DNA of 48,336 nt. Origin: Tabrizicola sp. (GTDB lineage Bacteria > Pseudomonadota > Alphaproteobacteria > Rhodobacterales > Rhodobacteraceae). Each line of letters starts with the position of its first letter. The stretch's first letter is position 1. Shown one piece after another: positions 24,292 to 33,033 of the stretch. The stretch is from assembly GCA_025458105.1 (NCBI GenBank), contig JALOTD010000015.1:1-48336 (forward strand), written 5' to 3'. A program made the position numbers and the translations under genes. The notes under the pieces are model-generated. The model searched no databases, was not told where the DNA came from, and was given only the letters and a program-made list of their open reading frames with translations.

Positions 24292-25365
24292 TTACACCCA
24301 ACCGCCGCGTGACATAAGGCCAAGCGCCTCAAGCTGACGCCAGCCGGTATACTTGGTCGAAGCAGGGCTTCTCATCACCGGGTCAGCCGTCAACCGATCA
24401 TAATAGCCAGAATACTGTGAAGCGTCGGCGAAATGTTCCCCGCGCGCCTTTTCCTCGGCCGAGCGATCGATGATGCCGGGCAAGAACTTGGTGTGCAACA
24501 GAACCCCCGAGGTCAACATTCCACCATCCGTGGCGTAAACGCGGTTCAGTCGTGGCGGCAGGAGCGCATGCGTCGAATTCACATAGGCGTAGCGCCAATG
24601 CCAGCGCACCAGAGGTATCTTGTTAAGCGTCGGGGCGCGGCGCGGGGTTTCGGCAAAGAAGGCGCGGGCCCGGACCCCGCCCTGGATCCAGAGATTCCCC
24701 ATCTTGGGCTGCACCTGAACCTGATAGTTCCCGCTGTCAAACCAGTGCAGCAGGGTCAGCGGGTCATCTCCAGCCTGATAGTCACCCTGCGAGACGGAAC
24801 CAGCGGGATAGAGGTCCAGGGTCAGGACGCCCAGGGCCGGGGCACCTTGCCGGTCCAGCCACTCGGTCAGCGCTGGCAGCGGTCGCGTCTGCCAATGCGG
24901 GTAGACCAAAAGCTCATCGGCATCCAATGTCAGGCACCAGTGCCCATGCCCATAGCGCATCAGCAGCCAGCCCAGCCAGTCCATCCCGAAACGCGAGGCC
25001 TTGTAGCTGGCGCGGGTCTGCCAGACCGACACGTCTGCCTGGGCCGCAAGCCAAGCGGAACTGTCGTCGGTACTGCCGTTGTCGACAATCAGAAAATGCC
25101 TGACACCCATGCGACGGTGATGGTCCAAAACAAAGGGCAGACGTTGCGCCTCGTTCCGGATGCACATGAACGCCAGGATGTCCCGTCTGCCGATAGTGGC
25201 TGTCCGATTGACCAAAGGCACAAGTTGGCGACGACGCCGCAAAGCGCGCGCCAGTAGAACACGGCGACGCATCCGCAAGCGGTAAGCCTGCCAAAGCCCG
25301 GAAATGGTTGCACCCTGCCTATCGGGCAGGGTGCCGATCGGGTACGCATGCGGCAGGGGCGGCAA
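24292..25365 (-). CDS. Glycosyltransferase, Glyco_tranf_2_4 type, copy 2 (start uncertain)
   Basis: Paralogue of the downstream gene: ILAFMCIRNEAQRLPFVLDHH, FLIVDNGSTDDSSAWL, WCLTLDADELLVYPHW and the ending WRQLEALGLMSRGGWV. The given limits use the in-frame TTG four bases after the galU stop (357 residues). Alignment with copy 1 suggests a start near ISGLWQAYRLRMRRR, at an ATT (25303-25305), giving 337 residues against 336 in copy 1. The only internal ATG (25272) would cut off 11 aligned residues. A 10-bp hairpin lies between the TTG and the ATT. Which codon starts translation cannot be decided here. Function as for copy 1: unknown glycan synthesis, operon with galU. Confidence 0.82.
   Translation of the reverse strand: MPPLPHAYPIGTLPDRQGATISGLWQAYRLRMRRRVLLARALRRRRQLVPLVNRTATIGRRDILAFMCIRNEAQRLPFVLDHHRRMGVRHFLIVDNGSTDDSSAWLAAQADVSVWQTRASYKASRFGMDWLGWLLMRYGHGHWCLTLDADELLVYPHWQTRPLPALTEWLDRQGAPALGVLTLDLYPAGSVSQGDYQAGDDPLTLLHWFDSGNYQVQVQPKMGNLWIQGGVRARAFFAETPRRAPTLNKIPLVRWHWRYAYVNSTHALLPPRLNRVYATDGGMLTSGVLLHTKFLPGIIDRSAEEKARGEHFADASQYSGYYDRLTADPVMRSPASTKYTGWRQLEALGLMSRGGWV
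25310..25334 (-). promoter_or_regulatory. Perfect 10-bp hairpin between galU and the glycosyltransferase copy 2
   Basis: GCACCCTGCC and GGCAGGGTGC pair perfectly around a 5-base loop. On the minus-strand transcript no T-run follows (AACCATTTCC), so it is not a simple intrinsic terminator. Its 3' arm contains GGCAGGGTG, a Shine-Dalgarno-like stretch about six bases before the candidate ATT start. Confidence 0.55.
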
Positions 25366-25368
25366 GGC

Positions 25369-26265
25369 CTACTGCGCGGCCTTCTGCATGGCCATAAGCT
25401 CGTGCAGGAAGGTCTCGAACTCGTCACTCAGATCCGGCCGCGACAGGCCGAAGGCAACGGTAGCCTGCAGGAAGCCAATCTTCGACCCGCAGTCATAGCG
25501 TTGGCCACGGAAGCGTAACCCGAAAACCCCAGCCTTGCTGTTCGCCTCTTCGGCGATGGCGTCCGTCAACTGGATCTCGCCCCCCGCCCCCTGCTTCATG
25601 CGGTTCAGGTTGGTCAGGACCTTCGGGGTCAGGATATAGCGACCGATGATTGCCAGGTTTGACGGCGCCGCTTCTGGCGCGGGCTTTTCGACCAGGCCGC
25701 GGGCACTGACAATAGCGCCGCGGTCTTCGCCAACGTCCAGAATGCCATAGCTGGAGGTTTGGTGGGGCGCGACTTCCATGGCGGCGACCATGCAGCCGCC
25801 GGTTTCGGCGTGGGCTTCGACCATCTGCTGCAAGCAGGGGGTTTCGGCGGCAATCACGTCATCCGGCAGAAGCACGGCGAAGGGTTCGTTGCCGATCAGC
25901 CGCCGAGCGCACCAGACCGCGTGGCCCAGGCCCAGCGCCCGGTTCTGCCGGACATAGGCTATGGCGCCACTGTCCATGTTGGTGTCCTTCAGCGCTTCCA
26001 GAAGGTCGGTCTTGCCCTTGCGACGCAGTTCGCTTTCCAGTTCGGGGGCCTGATCGAAGTAATCTTCAAGCGCGGACTTGCCGCGTGCAGTCACAAATAT
26101 GAATTCCTTGATGCCCGCAGCGCGCGCTTCGTCGATGGCGTACTGGATCAACGGTCGGTCGACCAGGGTCAGGATCTCTTTCGGGATCGACTTGGTGGCC
26201 GGCAGAAATCGCGTGCCAAGGCCCGCCACGGGGAATACCGCCTTGGTGATTTTCTTGTTCTTCAT
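25369..26265 (-). CDS. galU: UTP-glucose-1-phosphate uridylyltransferase
   Basis: Makes UDP-glucose for polysaccharide and glycolipid synthesis. The 298 residues match GalU closely: KAVFPVAGLGTRFLPATKS with the G-x-G-T-R nucleotide loop, PKEILTLVDRPLIQYAIDEA, LGLGHAVWCAR, FAVLLPDDVI, and YDCGSKIGFLQATVAFGL near the end. I chose the ATG of MKNKKITKAVFPVAG, preceded by ACGGAACGG; upstream in-frame sequence is not family-like. It leads the glycosyltransferase/sulfotransferase run. The 160-base gap to kdsB should hold its promoter, but I saw no clear element. Confidence 0.96.
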   Translation of the reverse strand: MKNKKITKAVFPVAGLGTRFLPATKSIPKEILTLVDRPLIQYAIDEARAAGIKEFIFVTARGKSALEDYFDQAPELESELRRKGKTDLLEALKDTNMDSGAIAYVRQNRALGLGHAVWCARRLIGNEPFAVLLPDDVIAAETPCLQQMVEAHAETGGCMVAAMEVAPHQTSSYGILDVGEDRGAIVSARGLVEKPAPEAAPSNLAIIGRYILTPKVLTNLNRMKQGAGGEIQLTDAIAEEANSKAGVFGLRFRGQRYDCGSKIGFLQATVAFGLSRPDLSDEFETFLHELMAMQKAAQ

Positions 26266-26425
26266 GCCCGTTCCGTTTCTGTGCAACAGCAGCCACCCCA
26301 AAGCCGCTGCGCAAGATTTCGCCACTGAATTTGGCCTTATGCAGGCGGAGCAGCGGCAATATTGGTAATTTGCACGTAGCTTTGCCTGTATGCACGCGAA
26401 AAGTATCGAACCTGTAAACAGTCGC

Positions 26426-27238
26426 CTAAGGAAGTGGCGAATCCGCTCCACCTGCCATCGCGTGCAGCATCTCTTCGATAACCGGAACATCGGAAGGGTT
26501 GTTCAGCTCCCAGAACTGGCGACCGCGGGCGTCCACCTCTACGCACAGCACCGGACGGCCCTGTTCCAGAAAACGCAGTTGTTCCAGGCCTTCCAGGACT
26601 TCCAGTGGTCCGACGGACCAGGATGTGTAGGCCTTTAGGGCTGCGGGCCGATAGGCGTAGACGCCAACATGATGGAAAACCGGCGTCGGCTCGTCCGGGG
26701 CATAGTCCTGACCGGTGTACGGGACAACTTCCTTGGAAAAGTAAAGCGCGCGACCACCCTCCCCGAAAACGGCAGTCGTGCCACCAACGCGCCCATTGCG
26801 GCGATCGTTCAGGAAACCGGCGACTGCGCGGCCATCGCAGCGCAGGACGGGGGTGGCCATGTCGGCCTGCGAGTTCTTGGCAAGTCCCTTGACCAGATCT
26901 TCCACAAACCAGGCGGGGGTAAGTGGCGCGTCACCTTGCAGATTCACGATGACGTCGAAACCTGGCAGCTTTGTGGCCACCTCGGCACAGCGTTCAGTTC
27001 CGTTGCGGGCGTCAGAAGAGGTCATTACCACCTCGGCCCCGAAATCCCGGGCATGGTCGGCGATGCGGTCGTCGTCCGTAGCCACTACCACGCGGTCGAT
27101 GCCCTTGACCGCCACTGCAGCCTCCCAGCTGCGCCGGATCAGTGTCTTGTTGCCATCCGGGCCGCGCAGGGTGACCAGGGGTTTGCCTGGGTAGCGGGTG
27201 GATGCATAGCGGGCGGGTATCGCGACGAGGGTCTTCAT
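26426..27238 (-). CDS. kdsB: 3-deoxy-manno-octulosonate cytidylyltransferase (CMP-Kdo synthetase)
   Basis: Activates Kdo with CTP for transfer to lipid A or capsule linkers. The 270 residues show the family signature VAIPARYASTRYPGKPL, VVVATDDDRIADHA, MTSSDARNGTERCAEVA, VNLQGDAPL, and HHVGVYAYRPAALKAY. Length is slightly above E. coli KdsB (248) because of a longer C-terminus (EVDARGRQFWELNNPSDVPV) that resembles the longer Rhodobacteraceae forms. The start overlaps the cysQ stop (ATGA), so the two are co-translated. Together with kdsD, 11 kb away, it supplies Kdo metabolism in this window; kdsA and kdsC are not here. Confidence 0.93.
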   Translation of the reverse strand: MKTLVAIPARYASTRYPGKPLVTLRGPDGNKTLIRRSWEAAVAVKGIDRVVVATDDDRIADHARDFGAEVVMTSSDARNGTERCAEVATKLPGFDVIVNLQGDAPLTPAWFVEDLVKGLAKNSQADMATPVLRCDGRAVAGFLNDRRNGRVGGTTAVFGEGGRALYFSKEVVPYTGQDYAPDEPTPVFHHVGVYAYRPAALKAYTSWSVGPLEVLEGLEQLRFLEQGRPVLCVEVDARGRQFWELNNPSDVPVIEEMLHAMAGGADSPLP

Positions 27239-28023
27239 TTCAGTGTTACGCCGGGCGCATAAGCGATGAAAAAGGGATTGTCCCAGCCGGATTTGCCATA
27301 GGTCAGCGGCTGGTGGTCGTCAAAGCGGACGACATGGCCGCCCGCCCCACGCAGCACGGCGTCGCCCGCGGCGGTATCCCATTCCATGGTGCGGCCCAGT
27401 CGGGGGTAAAGGTCAGCCTCTCCCGTAGCCACAAGGCAGAATTTCAAGCTGGAGCCCGCGCTGGTCATGTCGCGCACGGCGTAGCGGGAGATATAGTCGT
27501 CGGTTGCCTGATCACGATGGGATTTGGAGGCGACAACCATCAGGGCCGCGTTGTCGGGCGCAGAGACCTTCAGCGGCGTCAACGCGCCCGGTTCGGATCC
27601 GAAGGGGCCGGTTTCCTCGACCGCCTGACCGTCGCCGGTGGTATAAAAAAGACGTCCTTTGGCGGGAGCATAGACTACGCCATGGGTGGGCACCCCGTCC
27701 TTCACATAGGCGATGTTCACGGTGAAATCGCCCCGGCGCTGGACGAATTCCTTGGTGCCATCCAGCGGGTCGACAATCAAGAAGGTGCGCGCCGTCAGGG
27801 CGTGGCTGGCGGCCTGCTCTTCGGTGATCAGCGGAATGTCCGGGAAAGCTTGGCGCAGGCCCGCCGAGATGACGGCATCGGCGGCCTCATCGGCTGCGGT
27901 AACCGGTGAGGCATCGCTCTTGGCGCGGACCTCGAAATCCGGGCCATTATAGATTTCCATGATCCGATCGCCCGCCAGAAGGGCAAGCTTTCGCATAAGG
28001 TGCACCAGACGGGCGTGATCCAT
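27235..28023 (-). CDS. cysQ: 3'(2'),5'-bisphosphate nucleotidase CysQ
   Basis: Hydrolyses PAP (and PAPS) to AMP, removing the by-product of sulfotransferases and of sulfate assimilation. The 262 residues have the inositol-monophosphatase fold: SPVTAADEAADAVI, ITEEQ, the metal site FLIVDPLDGTKEFVQR, and the C-terminal MEWDTAAGDAVLRGAGG motif. Length is normal (E. coli CysQ 246). The ATG with AAAGGA upstream begins MDHARLVHLMRKLALLAG; a longer frame exists but shadows the divergent permease gene. It forms an overlapping pair with kdsB, and lies two operons from the sulfotransferase gene, which would generate PAP. Confidence 0.93.
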   Translation of the reverse strand: MDHARLVHLMRKLALLAGDRIMEIYNGPDFEVRAKSDASPVTAADEAADAVISAGLRQAFPDIPLITEEQAASHALTARTFLIVDPLDGTKEFVQRRGDFTVNIAYVKDGVPTHGVVYAPAKGRLFYTTGDGQAVEETGPFGSEPGALTPLKVSAPDNAALMVVASKSHRDQATDDYISRYAVRDMTSAGSSLKFCLVATGEADLYPRLGRTMEWDTAAGDAVLRGAGGHVVRFDDHQPLTYGKSGWDNPFFIAYAPGVTLK

Positions 28024-28146
28024 CACATCCTTTGCAGCCGCGACCTGCGGCGATTGAACATTGATCCGGGCGCCGTTATCCTTTGTCGTCAACGGAACGG
28101 CAAGGTTTCCCTGCGCAAGGTGCCGCATCAACCGGAGTAACAGCGC

Positions 28147-28971
28147 ATGCTGCGCCACAAGCCTCTGCAGCGGTCTACCCTTGCGACAGCGTACGAAACG
28201 CTGGAGCTGATTTTCCACGAAGCTATCCGCAAGCTGCGGAAGACGCATGCCAGCGCTGTCCACGGCATGGTGATGGCCATCATTCAGGCGCTGATCATGG
28301 TCCTGATGATGTACGCCATATTCAGTATACTCGGTATGCGACGGATCGCAGTGCGCGGCGACTTCATGCTTTACGTGATGTCGGGCGTCTTCTTGTTCAT
28401 GACCCATGTGAAAGCAATCAACGCGGTTGCCGCGGCCGACGGGCCAAGCTCGACGATGATGATGCATGCGCCAATGAACCCAGTCATCTCGATCTGCGGC
28501 GCGGCCCTTGCCTCACTGTATCAGCAGGTTCTGGCGGCGGCGGTGATCCTGTTTGCCTATCATGCACTCTGGAACCCGATCACGATCGAATACCCCGTCG
28601 GCATGGTGGGGATGTTCCTGTTGTCCTGGTTCTGTGGTGTCGGCATCGGCATGCTTTTCCTGGTGGCCAACCCCTGGCAACCGGATGTCGTCGGCATCAT
28701 CCGCCGCATCTACACGCGGGCCAACATGATTGCCTCTGGCAAGATGATCCTGGCGAACAACACCCCGGCAAGCACGCGCAATCTGTTCGACTGGAACCCG
28801 CTGTTTCACACGATCGATCAGGCGCGGGGTTATATCTTCCTGAACTATGCACCGCGCTACACGTCTTTCGACTACGCCGTGATCGTCGCCCTGACCTGCA
28901 TCATGATCGGCCTGATGGCTGAATTTTTCAACCGCCAGCATGTCTCGGCCAGCTGGGGCAAACGTCGATGA
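28147..28971 (+). CDS. ABC-2 type polysaccharide export permease (KpsM/Wzm-like)
   Basis: Integral inner-membrane subunit of an ABC exporter for capsule or O-antigen-like polysaccharide. The 274 residues start with an amphipathic interface helix (TLELIFHEAIRKLRKTHASA) and then show six hydrophobic segments, among them MAIIQALIMVLMMYAIFSIL, VLAAAVILFAYHALW, and VGMVGMFLLSWFCGVGIGML; the final one is VIVALTCIMIGLMAEFF. The family feature near the end is LFDWNPLFHTIDQARGYIFL. The ATG has GGAG ten bases upstream. The matching ATPase (KpsT/Wzt) and the periplasmic KpsE/D proteins are not in the window. It overlaps the next gene by four bases. Confidence 0.88.
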   Translation: MLRHKPLQRSTLATAYETLELIFHEAIRKLRKTHASAVHGMVMAIIQALIMVLMMYAIFSILGMRRIAVRGDFMLYVMSGVFLFMTHVKAINAVAAADGPSSTMMMHAPMNPVISICGAALASLYQQVLAAAVILFAYHALWNPITIEYPVGMVGMFLLSWFCGVGIGMLFLVANPWQPDVVGIIRRIYTRANMIASGKMILANNTPASTRNLFDWNPLFHTIDQARGYIFLNYAPRYTSFDYAVIVALTCIMIGLMAEFFNRQHVSASWGKRR

Positions 28972-29576
28972 TCCGGGGGGCCCTGTTTTGTCTGTTGGCG
29001 TCCGGCTCGGCCATGGCGCAGGACTTGCCGGCAGCGTTTCGCGTCACCGGGGTAGGCGCCGAGGATGTCCTGAATATTCGCCAGGCTCCGAATGCAGCGT
29101 CGGAAAAGATCGGCGAAATCGGGCCTTACGGGGTCAATATCGAGGTGCTGGCGCTGTCCGAAAACGGCCGCTGGGGCAAGATCGGCATGCCTGAGGGTAA
29201 CGGCTGGATTGCCATGCGTTATCTTGCGCCACAAGAGCTGACGGCGGACGAAGGCATCCCCCGTCCGATATCCTGCCTCGGAGCCGAACCATTCTGGCGC
29301 CTTGGCCTTTATCCGGGCGGCGATGAGTTCGAACGGATGGGGGAAGAGCGCGTGGACTTGCGGCCCAAGTCCGAGAAACCGGGCGAAGATGGCTGGCAAG
29401 CAAGCTTCGGTACCCGGGATAGCGCGACCTATGGCCTGGTCGTTGTCCGCGGCCTGTGCGGTGACGGCATGTCAGACCGCGAATTCGGCTGGCGCGCCAC
29501 CATGTATATCGACAAGGCAGATGGGTCTGACACATTGCAGGGTTGCTGTACACTTGACCATCGCGCTGCTCCTTGA
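28968..29576 (+). CDS. Periplasmic SH3-domain protein (COG3650-like)
   Basis: Exported 202-residue protein with a signal peptide (MIRGALFCLLASGSAMAQ), a bacterial SH3 domain (about 22-85: FRVTGVGAEDVLNIRQAP, GRWGKIGMPEGNGWIAMRYL), and a C-terminal domain starting SCLGAEPFWRLGLYPGG and ending with GCCTLDHRAAP. The C-terminal part resembles uncharacterised COG3650 proteins. Four cysteines in the second domain (SCLG, LCGD, GCC) may form disulfides. The ATG overlaps the permease stop (ATGA), suggesting translational coupling. SH3 domains of this sort often bind cell-wall peptides, but no ligand can be inferred. Confidence 0.8.
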   Translation: MIRGALFCLLASGSAMAQDLPAAFRVTGVGAEDVLNIRQAPNAASEKIGEIGPYGVNIEVLALSENGRWGKIGMPEGNGWIAMRYLAPQELTADEGIPRPISCLGAEPFWRLGLYPGGDEFERMGEERVDLRPKSEKPGEDGWQASFGTRDSATYGLVVVRGLCGDGMSDREFGWRATMYIDKADGSDTLQGCCTLDHRAAP

Positions 29577-29646
29577 CCCGACTGTCAGATCAGGTTCCGG
29601 TGCCCACAGATGCAGCAAATTTGCCGCTATCGCGCTGCCGTAACCG

Positions 29647-29675
29647 TTGCAGCCCCGCGCGCACCTGCCTATATA
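29647..29675 (+). promoter_or_regulatory. Possible heat-shock (RpoH) promoter of dnaK
   Basis: GTTGCAG and CCTATATA are spaced about as expected for an alphaproteobacterial RpoH promoter (CTTG, then a CYTATNT-like -10). It is 112 bases upstream of the dnaK ATG. The match to the -35 element is imperfect (GTTG rather than CTTG), so this is tentative. No CIRCE inverted repeat was seen. Confidence 0.35.
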
Positions 29676-29786
29676 CGCCAAGTCCGGCTGCGGGCGAATG
29701 CCCAGATGCCGTAACATGTCCGACCCAGCGTGCCGACGTCGCCGGGCGCTGGATCGGTAGATCGCCTGAAAGAAAGGGATACACAC

Positions 29787-31691
29787 ATGGCCAAAGTCAT
29801 CGGTATTGACCTCGGGACCACGAACTCTTGCGTCGCCATCATGGATGGTTCGCAGCCTCGCGTCATCGAGAACTCGGAAGGCGCGCGTACGACGCCCTCC
29901 ATCGTCGGCTTCACGGAAAGCGAACGCCTCGTCGGCCAGCCCGCCAAGCGCCAGGCCGTGACCAACCCCACGAACACCATCTTCGCTGTCAAGCGCCTGA
30001 TCGGCCGCCGCTTGGGCGATGCCGAGGTGGAAAAGGACAAAAAGCTTGTCCCGTACAAGATCACCGACGGCGGCAACGGCGACGCCTGGGTCGAAGTGCG
30101 GGGTGAAAAGTATTCGCCGTCGCAAGTTAGCGCCTTCATCCTGCAGAAGATGAAGGAAACGGCGGAATCTTATCTGGGCGAGACCGTCACCCAGGCCGTG
30201 ATCACCGTCCCCGCCTATTTCAACGACGCCCAGCGGCAGGCCACCAAGGACGCAGGCAAGATCGCGGGCCTTGAGGTGCTGCGCATCATCAACGAACCGA
30301 CCGCTGCCGCGCTGGCCTATGGTCTGGACAAGAAAGAATCGAAGACAATCGCTGTCTATGACCTTGGCGGCGGGACCTTCGACATCACCATCCTGGAAAT
30401 CGACGACGGGCTGTTCGAGGTGAAGTCCACGAACGGCGACACGTTCCTTGGCGGTGAAGACTTCGACATGCGCATCGTCCAGTACCTGGCGGACGAGTTC
30501 AAGAAAGAGCATGGCGTCGACCTTACGCTCGACAAGATGGCGCTGCAGCGCCTGAAGGAGGCCAGTGAAAAGGCCAAGATCGAGTTGTCGTCGTCCCAGC
30601 AGACCGAGATCAACCAGCCGTTCATCAGCATGGACAAAAACACCGGGCAGCCCCTGCACCTGGTGGTCAAGCTGACACGCGCCAAACTGGAAAGCCTGGT
30701 CGATGACCTGATCAAGCGCTCGATCAAGCCCTGCCAGGCCGCGCTGAAGGATGCCGGTGTGTCCAAGGACGACATCGACGAGGTCGTGCTGGTCGGCGGG
30801 ATGACCCGGATGCCGAAGGTGATCGAAGAGGTCACCAAGTTCTTCGGCAAGGAACCCCACAAGGGCGTGAACCCCGACGAAGTCGTGGCCATGGGCGCGG
30901 CGATTCAGGCCGGCGTTCTGCAGGGCGACGTCAAGGACGTCGTTCTCTTGGACGTGACCCCGCTGTCCTTGGGGATCGAGACTTTGGGGGGTGTCTTCAC
31001 CCGCCTGATCGACCGCAACACCACGATCCCAACCAAGAAGTCCCAGGTGTTCAGCACCGCCGAGGACAACCAGAACGCCGTGACGCTGCGGGTGTTCCAG
31101 GGCGAGCGTGAGATGGCCGCGGACAACAAGCTGCTCGGTCAATTCAACCTGGAACAGATCCCGCCCGCTCCGCGCGGCGTGCCCCAGATCGAGGTGACCT
31201 TCGACATTGATGCCAACGGCATCGTGACAGTGAAGGCCAAAGACAAGGGCACCAACAAGGAACAGGCGATCACCATCCAGGCTTCGGGTGGCCTGTCTGA
31301 TGCCGACATCGAGAAGATGATCAAGGACGCCGAAGCAAACGCCGAGGCCGACAAGGAACGTCGCGAACTGGTCGAGACGAAGAACCAGGGCGAAAGCCTG
31401 TTGCACTCGACAAGGAAGTCCCTGGCCGAGCATGGCGACAAGGTCGATCCCTCGACGGTCGAAGCGATCGAGCTGGCGATGAGCCCCTTGGAAGACGCCC
31501 TGAAAGGCGACGAACCGGGCAAGATCAAATCGGCGATCCAGAACCTGACGGAAGCGGCGATGAAGTTGGGCGAGGCCATCTACAAGTCGCAGCAAGCAGA
31601 AGGCGGCACGGATGATGAACCGCGTCCGGTGGACGACGACGACATCGTGGATGCTGACTTCGAGGATCTGGGTAACAACAAGCGGAAGTAA
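29787..31691 (+). CDS. dnaK: Molecular chaperone DnaK (Hsp70)
   Basis: ATP-driven chaperone for folding and for heat-shock regulation. The 634 residues contain the nucleotide-binding domain (about 1-385) with [40 protein letters not shown] and [21 protein letters not shown] motifs (here [17 protein letters not shown]), [15 protein letters not shown], and [12 protein letters not shown]. The substrate domain follows, with [19 protein letters not shown], and an acidic C-terminal tail [14 protein letters not shown]. The ATG follows GAAAGGGA. A 796-codon frame on the opposite strand of this gene is a codon-use shadow. dnaJ follows after a 72-base gap with a hairpin; grpE is not adjacent. Confidence 0.98.
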   Translation: MAKVIGIDLGTTNSCVAIMDGSQPRVIENSEGARTTPSIVGFTESERLVGQPAKRQAVTNPTNTIFAVKRLIGRRLGDAEVEKDKKLVPYKITDGGNGDAWVEVRGEKYSPSQVSAFILQKMKETAESYLGETVTQAVITVPAYFNDAQRQATKDAGKIAGLEVLRIINEPTAAALAYGLDKKESKTIAVYDLGGGTFDITILEIDDGLFEVKSTNGDTFLGGEDFDMRIVQYLADEFKKEHGVDLTLDKMALQRLKEASEKAKIELSSSQQTEINQPFISMDKNTGQPLHLVVKLTRAKLESLVDDLIKRSIKPCQAALKDAGVSKDDIDEVVLVGGMTRMPKVIEEVTKFFGKEPHKGVNPDEVVAMGAAIQAGVLQGDVKDVVLLDVTPLSLGIETLGGVFTRLIDRNTTIPTKKSQVFSTAEDNQNAVTLRVFQGEREMAADNKLLGQFNLEQIPPAPRGVPQIEVTFDIDANGIVTVKAKDKGTNKEQAITIQASGGLSDADIEKMIKDAEANAEADKERRELVETKNQGESLLHSTRKSLAEHGDKVDPSTVEAIELAMSPLEDALKGDEPGKIKSAIQNLTEAAMKLGEAIYKSQQAEGGTDDEPRPVDDDDIVDADFEDLGNNKRK

Positions 31692-31709
31692 GCCGCGTGA
31701 ATCGGAAGA

Positions 31710-31737
31710 AGGGGCGGTCTGGCAACGGGCCGCCCCT
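31710..31737 (+). terminator. Hairpin between dnaK and dnaJ
   Basis: AGGGGCGG pairs with CCGCCCCT around a 12-base loop. No T-run follows directly (CTCCGGTTCGG). Such intercistronic hairpins in dnaKJ operons usually act as partial terminators or mRNA-stability elements that lower dnaJ relative to dnaK. Confidence 0.5.
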
Positions 31738-31763
31738 CTCCGGTTCGGTTTGGGGATTTTGCC

Positions 31764-32915
31764 GTGGCAAAGCGCGACTACTACGAAGTTCTCGGGGTCA
31801 AGAAGGGCGCATCGGCCGAAGAGCTGAAGAAGGCTTATCGCACCAAGGCGAAAGAGCTGCACCCCGACCGCAACTCAGACAACCCGCAGGCCGAGGCCCA
31901 GTTCAAGGAAGTGAACGAGGCCTATGATGTCCTGAAAGACGACCAGAAGAAGGCCGCCTATGACAGGTTCGGCCATGCAGCCTTTGAAGGCGGCATGGGC
32001 GGTGGTCCACGCCCCGGTGGGGCTGGTGGTCAAAGCGACTTTGCCAGCGCTTTCTCGGACGTGTTCGAAGATCTGTTCGGCGATTTCATGGGCCGCGGGG
32101 GTGGGGGCGGAGGGGCCCGCAACCGGGCGCAGCGCGGATCTGACCTGCGCTATAACCTGCGCGTCACGCTGGAAGAGGCGTATTCCGGCCTGCAAAAGAC
32201 CATCACCGTTCCGACCGCCGTCACCTGCGAGGTTTGCCAGGGCTCTGGCGCTGAAGGTGGGGCAGAACCCGTGTCCTGTCCGACCTGCGGCGGCATGGGC
32301 AAGGTGCGCGCACAACAGGGCTTCTTTACGGTCGAACGCACCTGCCCGACCTGCAACGGCATGGGCCAGATCATCAAGAACCCCTGCCGGGCCTGCGGCG
32401 GGCACGGGCGCACCCAGAAAGAGCGCACTCTGTCCGTAAACATCCCGCAAGGGGTTGAGACCGGCACCCGCATCCGCCTGGCGGGCGAGGGTGAGGCGGG
32501 CCTCCGGGGCGGGCCAAACGGCGATCTGTACATCTTCATCGAAGTGAAAGAGCACCCGATCTTCCAGCGCGAAGGAGTTCACCTCTTTTGCCGCGTTCCC
32601 GTATCGATGCCCACCGCCGCTCTGGGTGGTGAGGTCGAGGTGCCGACGATCGACGGCGGCAAGGCCCGGGTCAAGGTGCCGGCAGGTGCCCAGACCGGCA
32701 AGCAGATGCGCCTGCGGATGAAGGGGATGCCCGCGCTGCGGTCGTCGAACACGGGCGACATGGTGATCGAACTGGCGGTTGAGACGCCTGTAAACCTGAC
32801 CGCCCGCCAGCGCGACCTACTGCGTGAGTTCGAGGCCCTGTCCGAAGAGAACAACCCCGAGGGTCAGACGTTCTTTTCCAAGGTCAAGAACTTCTGGGAC
32901 GGGATGAAGGGCTGA
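31764..32915 (+). CDS. dnaJ: Chaperone DnaJ (Hsp40)
   Basis: Co-chaperone that delivers substrates to DnaK and stimulates its ATPase. The 383 residues show the J-domain with the HPD motif ([17 protein letters not shown]), a Gly/Phe-rich linker including [14 protein letters not shown], four zinc-binding CxxCxGxG repeats ([32 protein letters not shown]), and the C-terminal substrate domain with LNVVVHV-like strands ([18 protein letters not shown]). The start is GTG with TGGGGA upstream; no ATG gives a complete J-domain. Length is normal. Confidence 0.97.
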   Translation: MAKRDYYEVLGVKKGASAEELKKAYRTKAKELHPDRNSDNPQAEAQFKEVNEAYDVLKDDQKKAAYDRFGHAAFEGGMGGGPRPGGAGGQSDFASAFSDVFEDLFGDFMGRGGGGGGARNRAQRGSDLRYNLRVTLEEAYSGLQKTITVPTAVTCEVCQGSGAEGGAEPVSCPTCGGMGKVRAQQGFFTVERTCPTCNGMGQIIKNPCRACGGHGRTQKERTLSVNIPQGVETGTRIRLAGEGEAGLRGGPNGDLYIFIEVKEHPIFQREGVHLFCRVPVSMPTAALGGEVEVPTIDGGKARVKVPAGAQTGKQMRLRMKGMPALRSSNTGDMVIELAVETPVNLTARQRDLLREFEALSEENNPEGQTFFSKVKNFWDGMKG

Positions 32916-32917
32916 GC

Positions 32918-32946
32918 TGGACGTTCGTCCAAAGGCTGCCCTTTGG
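32918..32946 (+). terminator. Alternative hairpins after dnaJ
   Basis: TGGAC-gttc-GTCCA (32918-32931) and CCAAAGG-ctgc-CCTTTGG (32929-32946) are perfect stems that share the bases CCA and so exclude each other. The second is the stronger. No T-run follows. A rho-independent terminator without a clear T-run, or an RNA-processing structure, is possible. Confidence 0.4.
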
Positions 32947-33033
32947 TGACATCCCTTGGATACGATCTGGATCGGACGGGCGCTGGCAGCTCAACACGCA
33001 TTGCGGAATGCCGAATGCCTGGAAGCTTGGACG

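Noticed and set aside
26266..26425. Searched for a galU promoter and for a small gene
   Set aside because: AT-rich patches are present, but no convincing -35/-10 pair, and short frames lack ribosome sites.
29472..31862. 796-codon open frame antisense to dnaK
   Set aside because: It lies exactly opposite a highly conserved gene in GC-rich DNA with strong codon bias, has no family-like motif, and covers unrelated neighbouring genes too.
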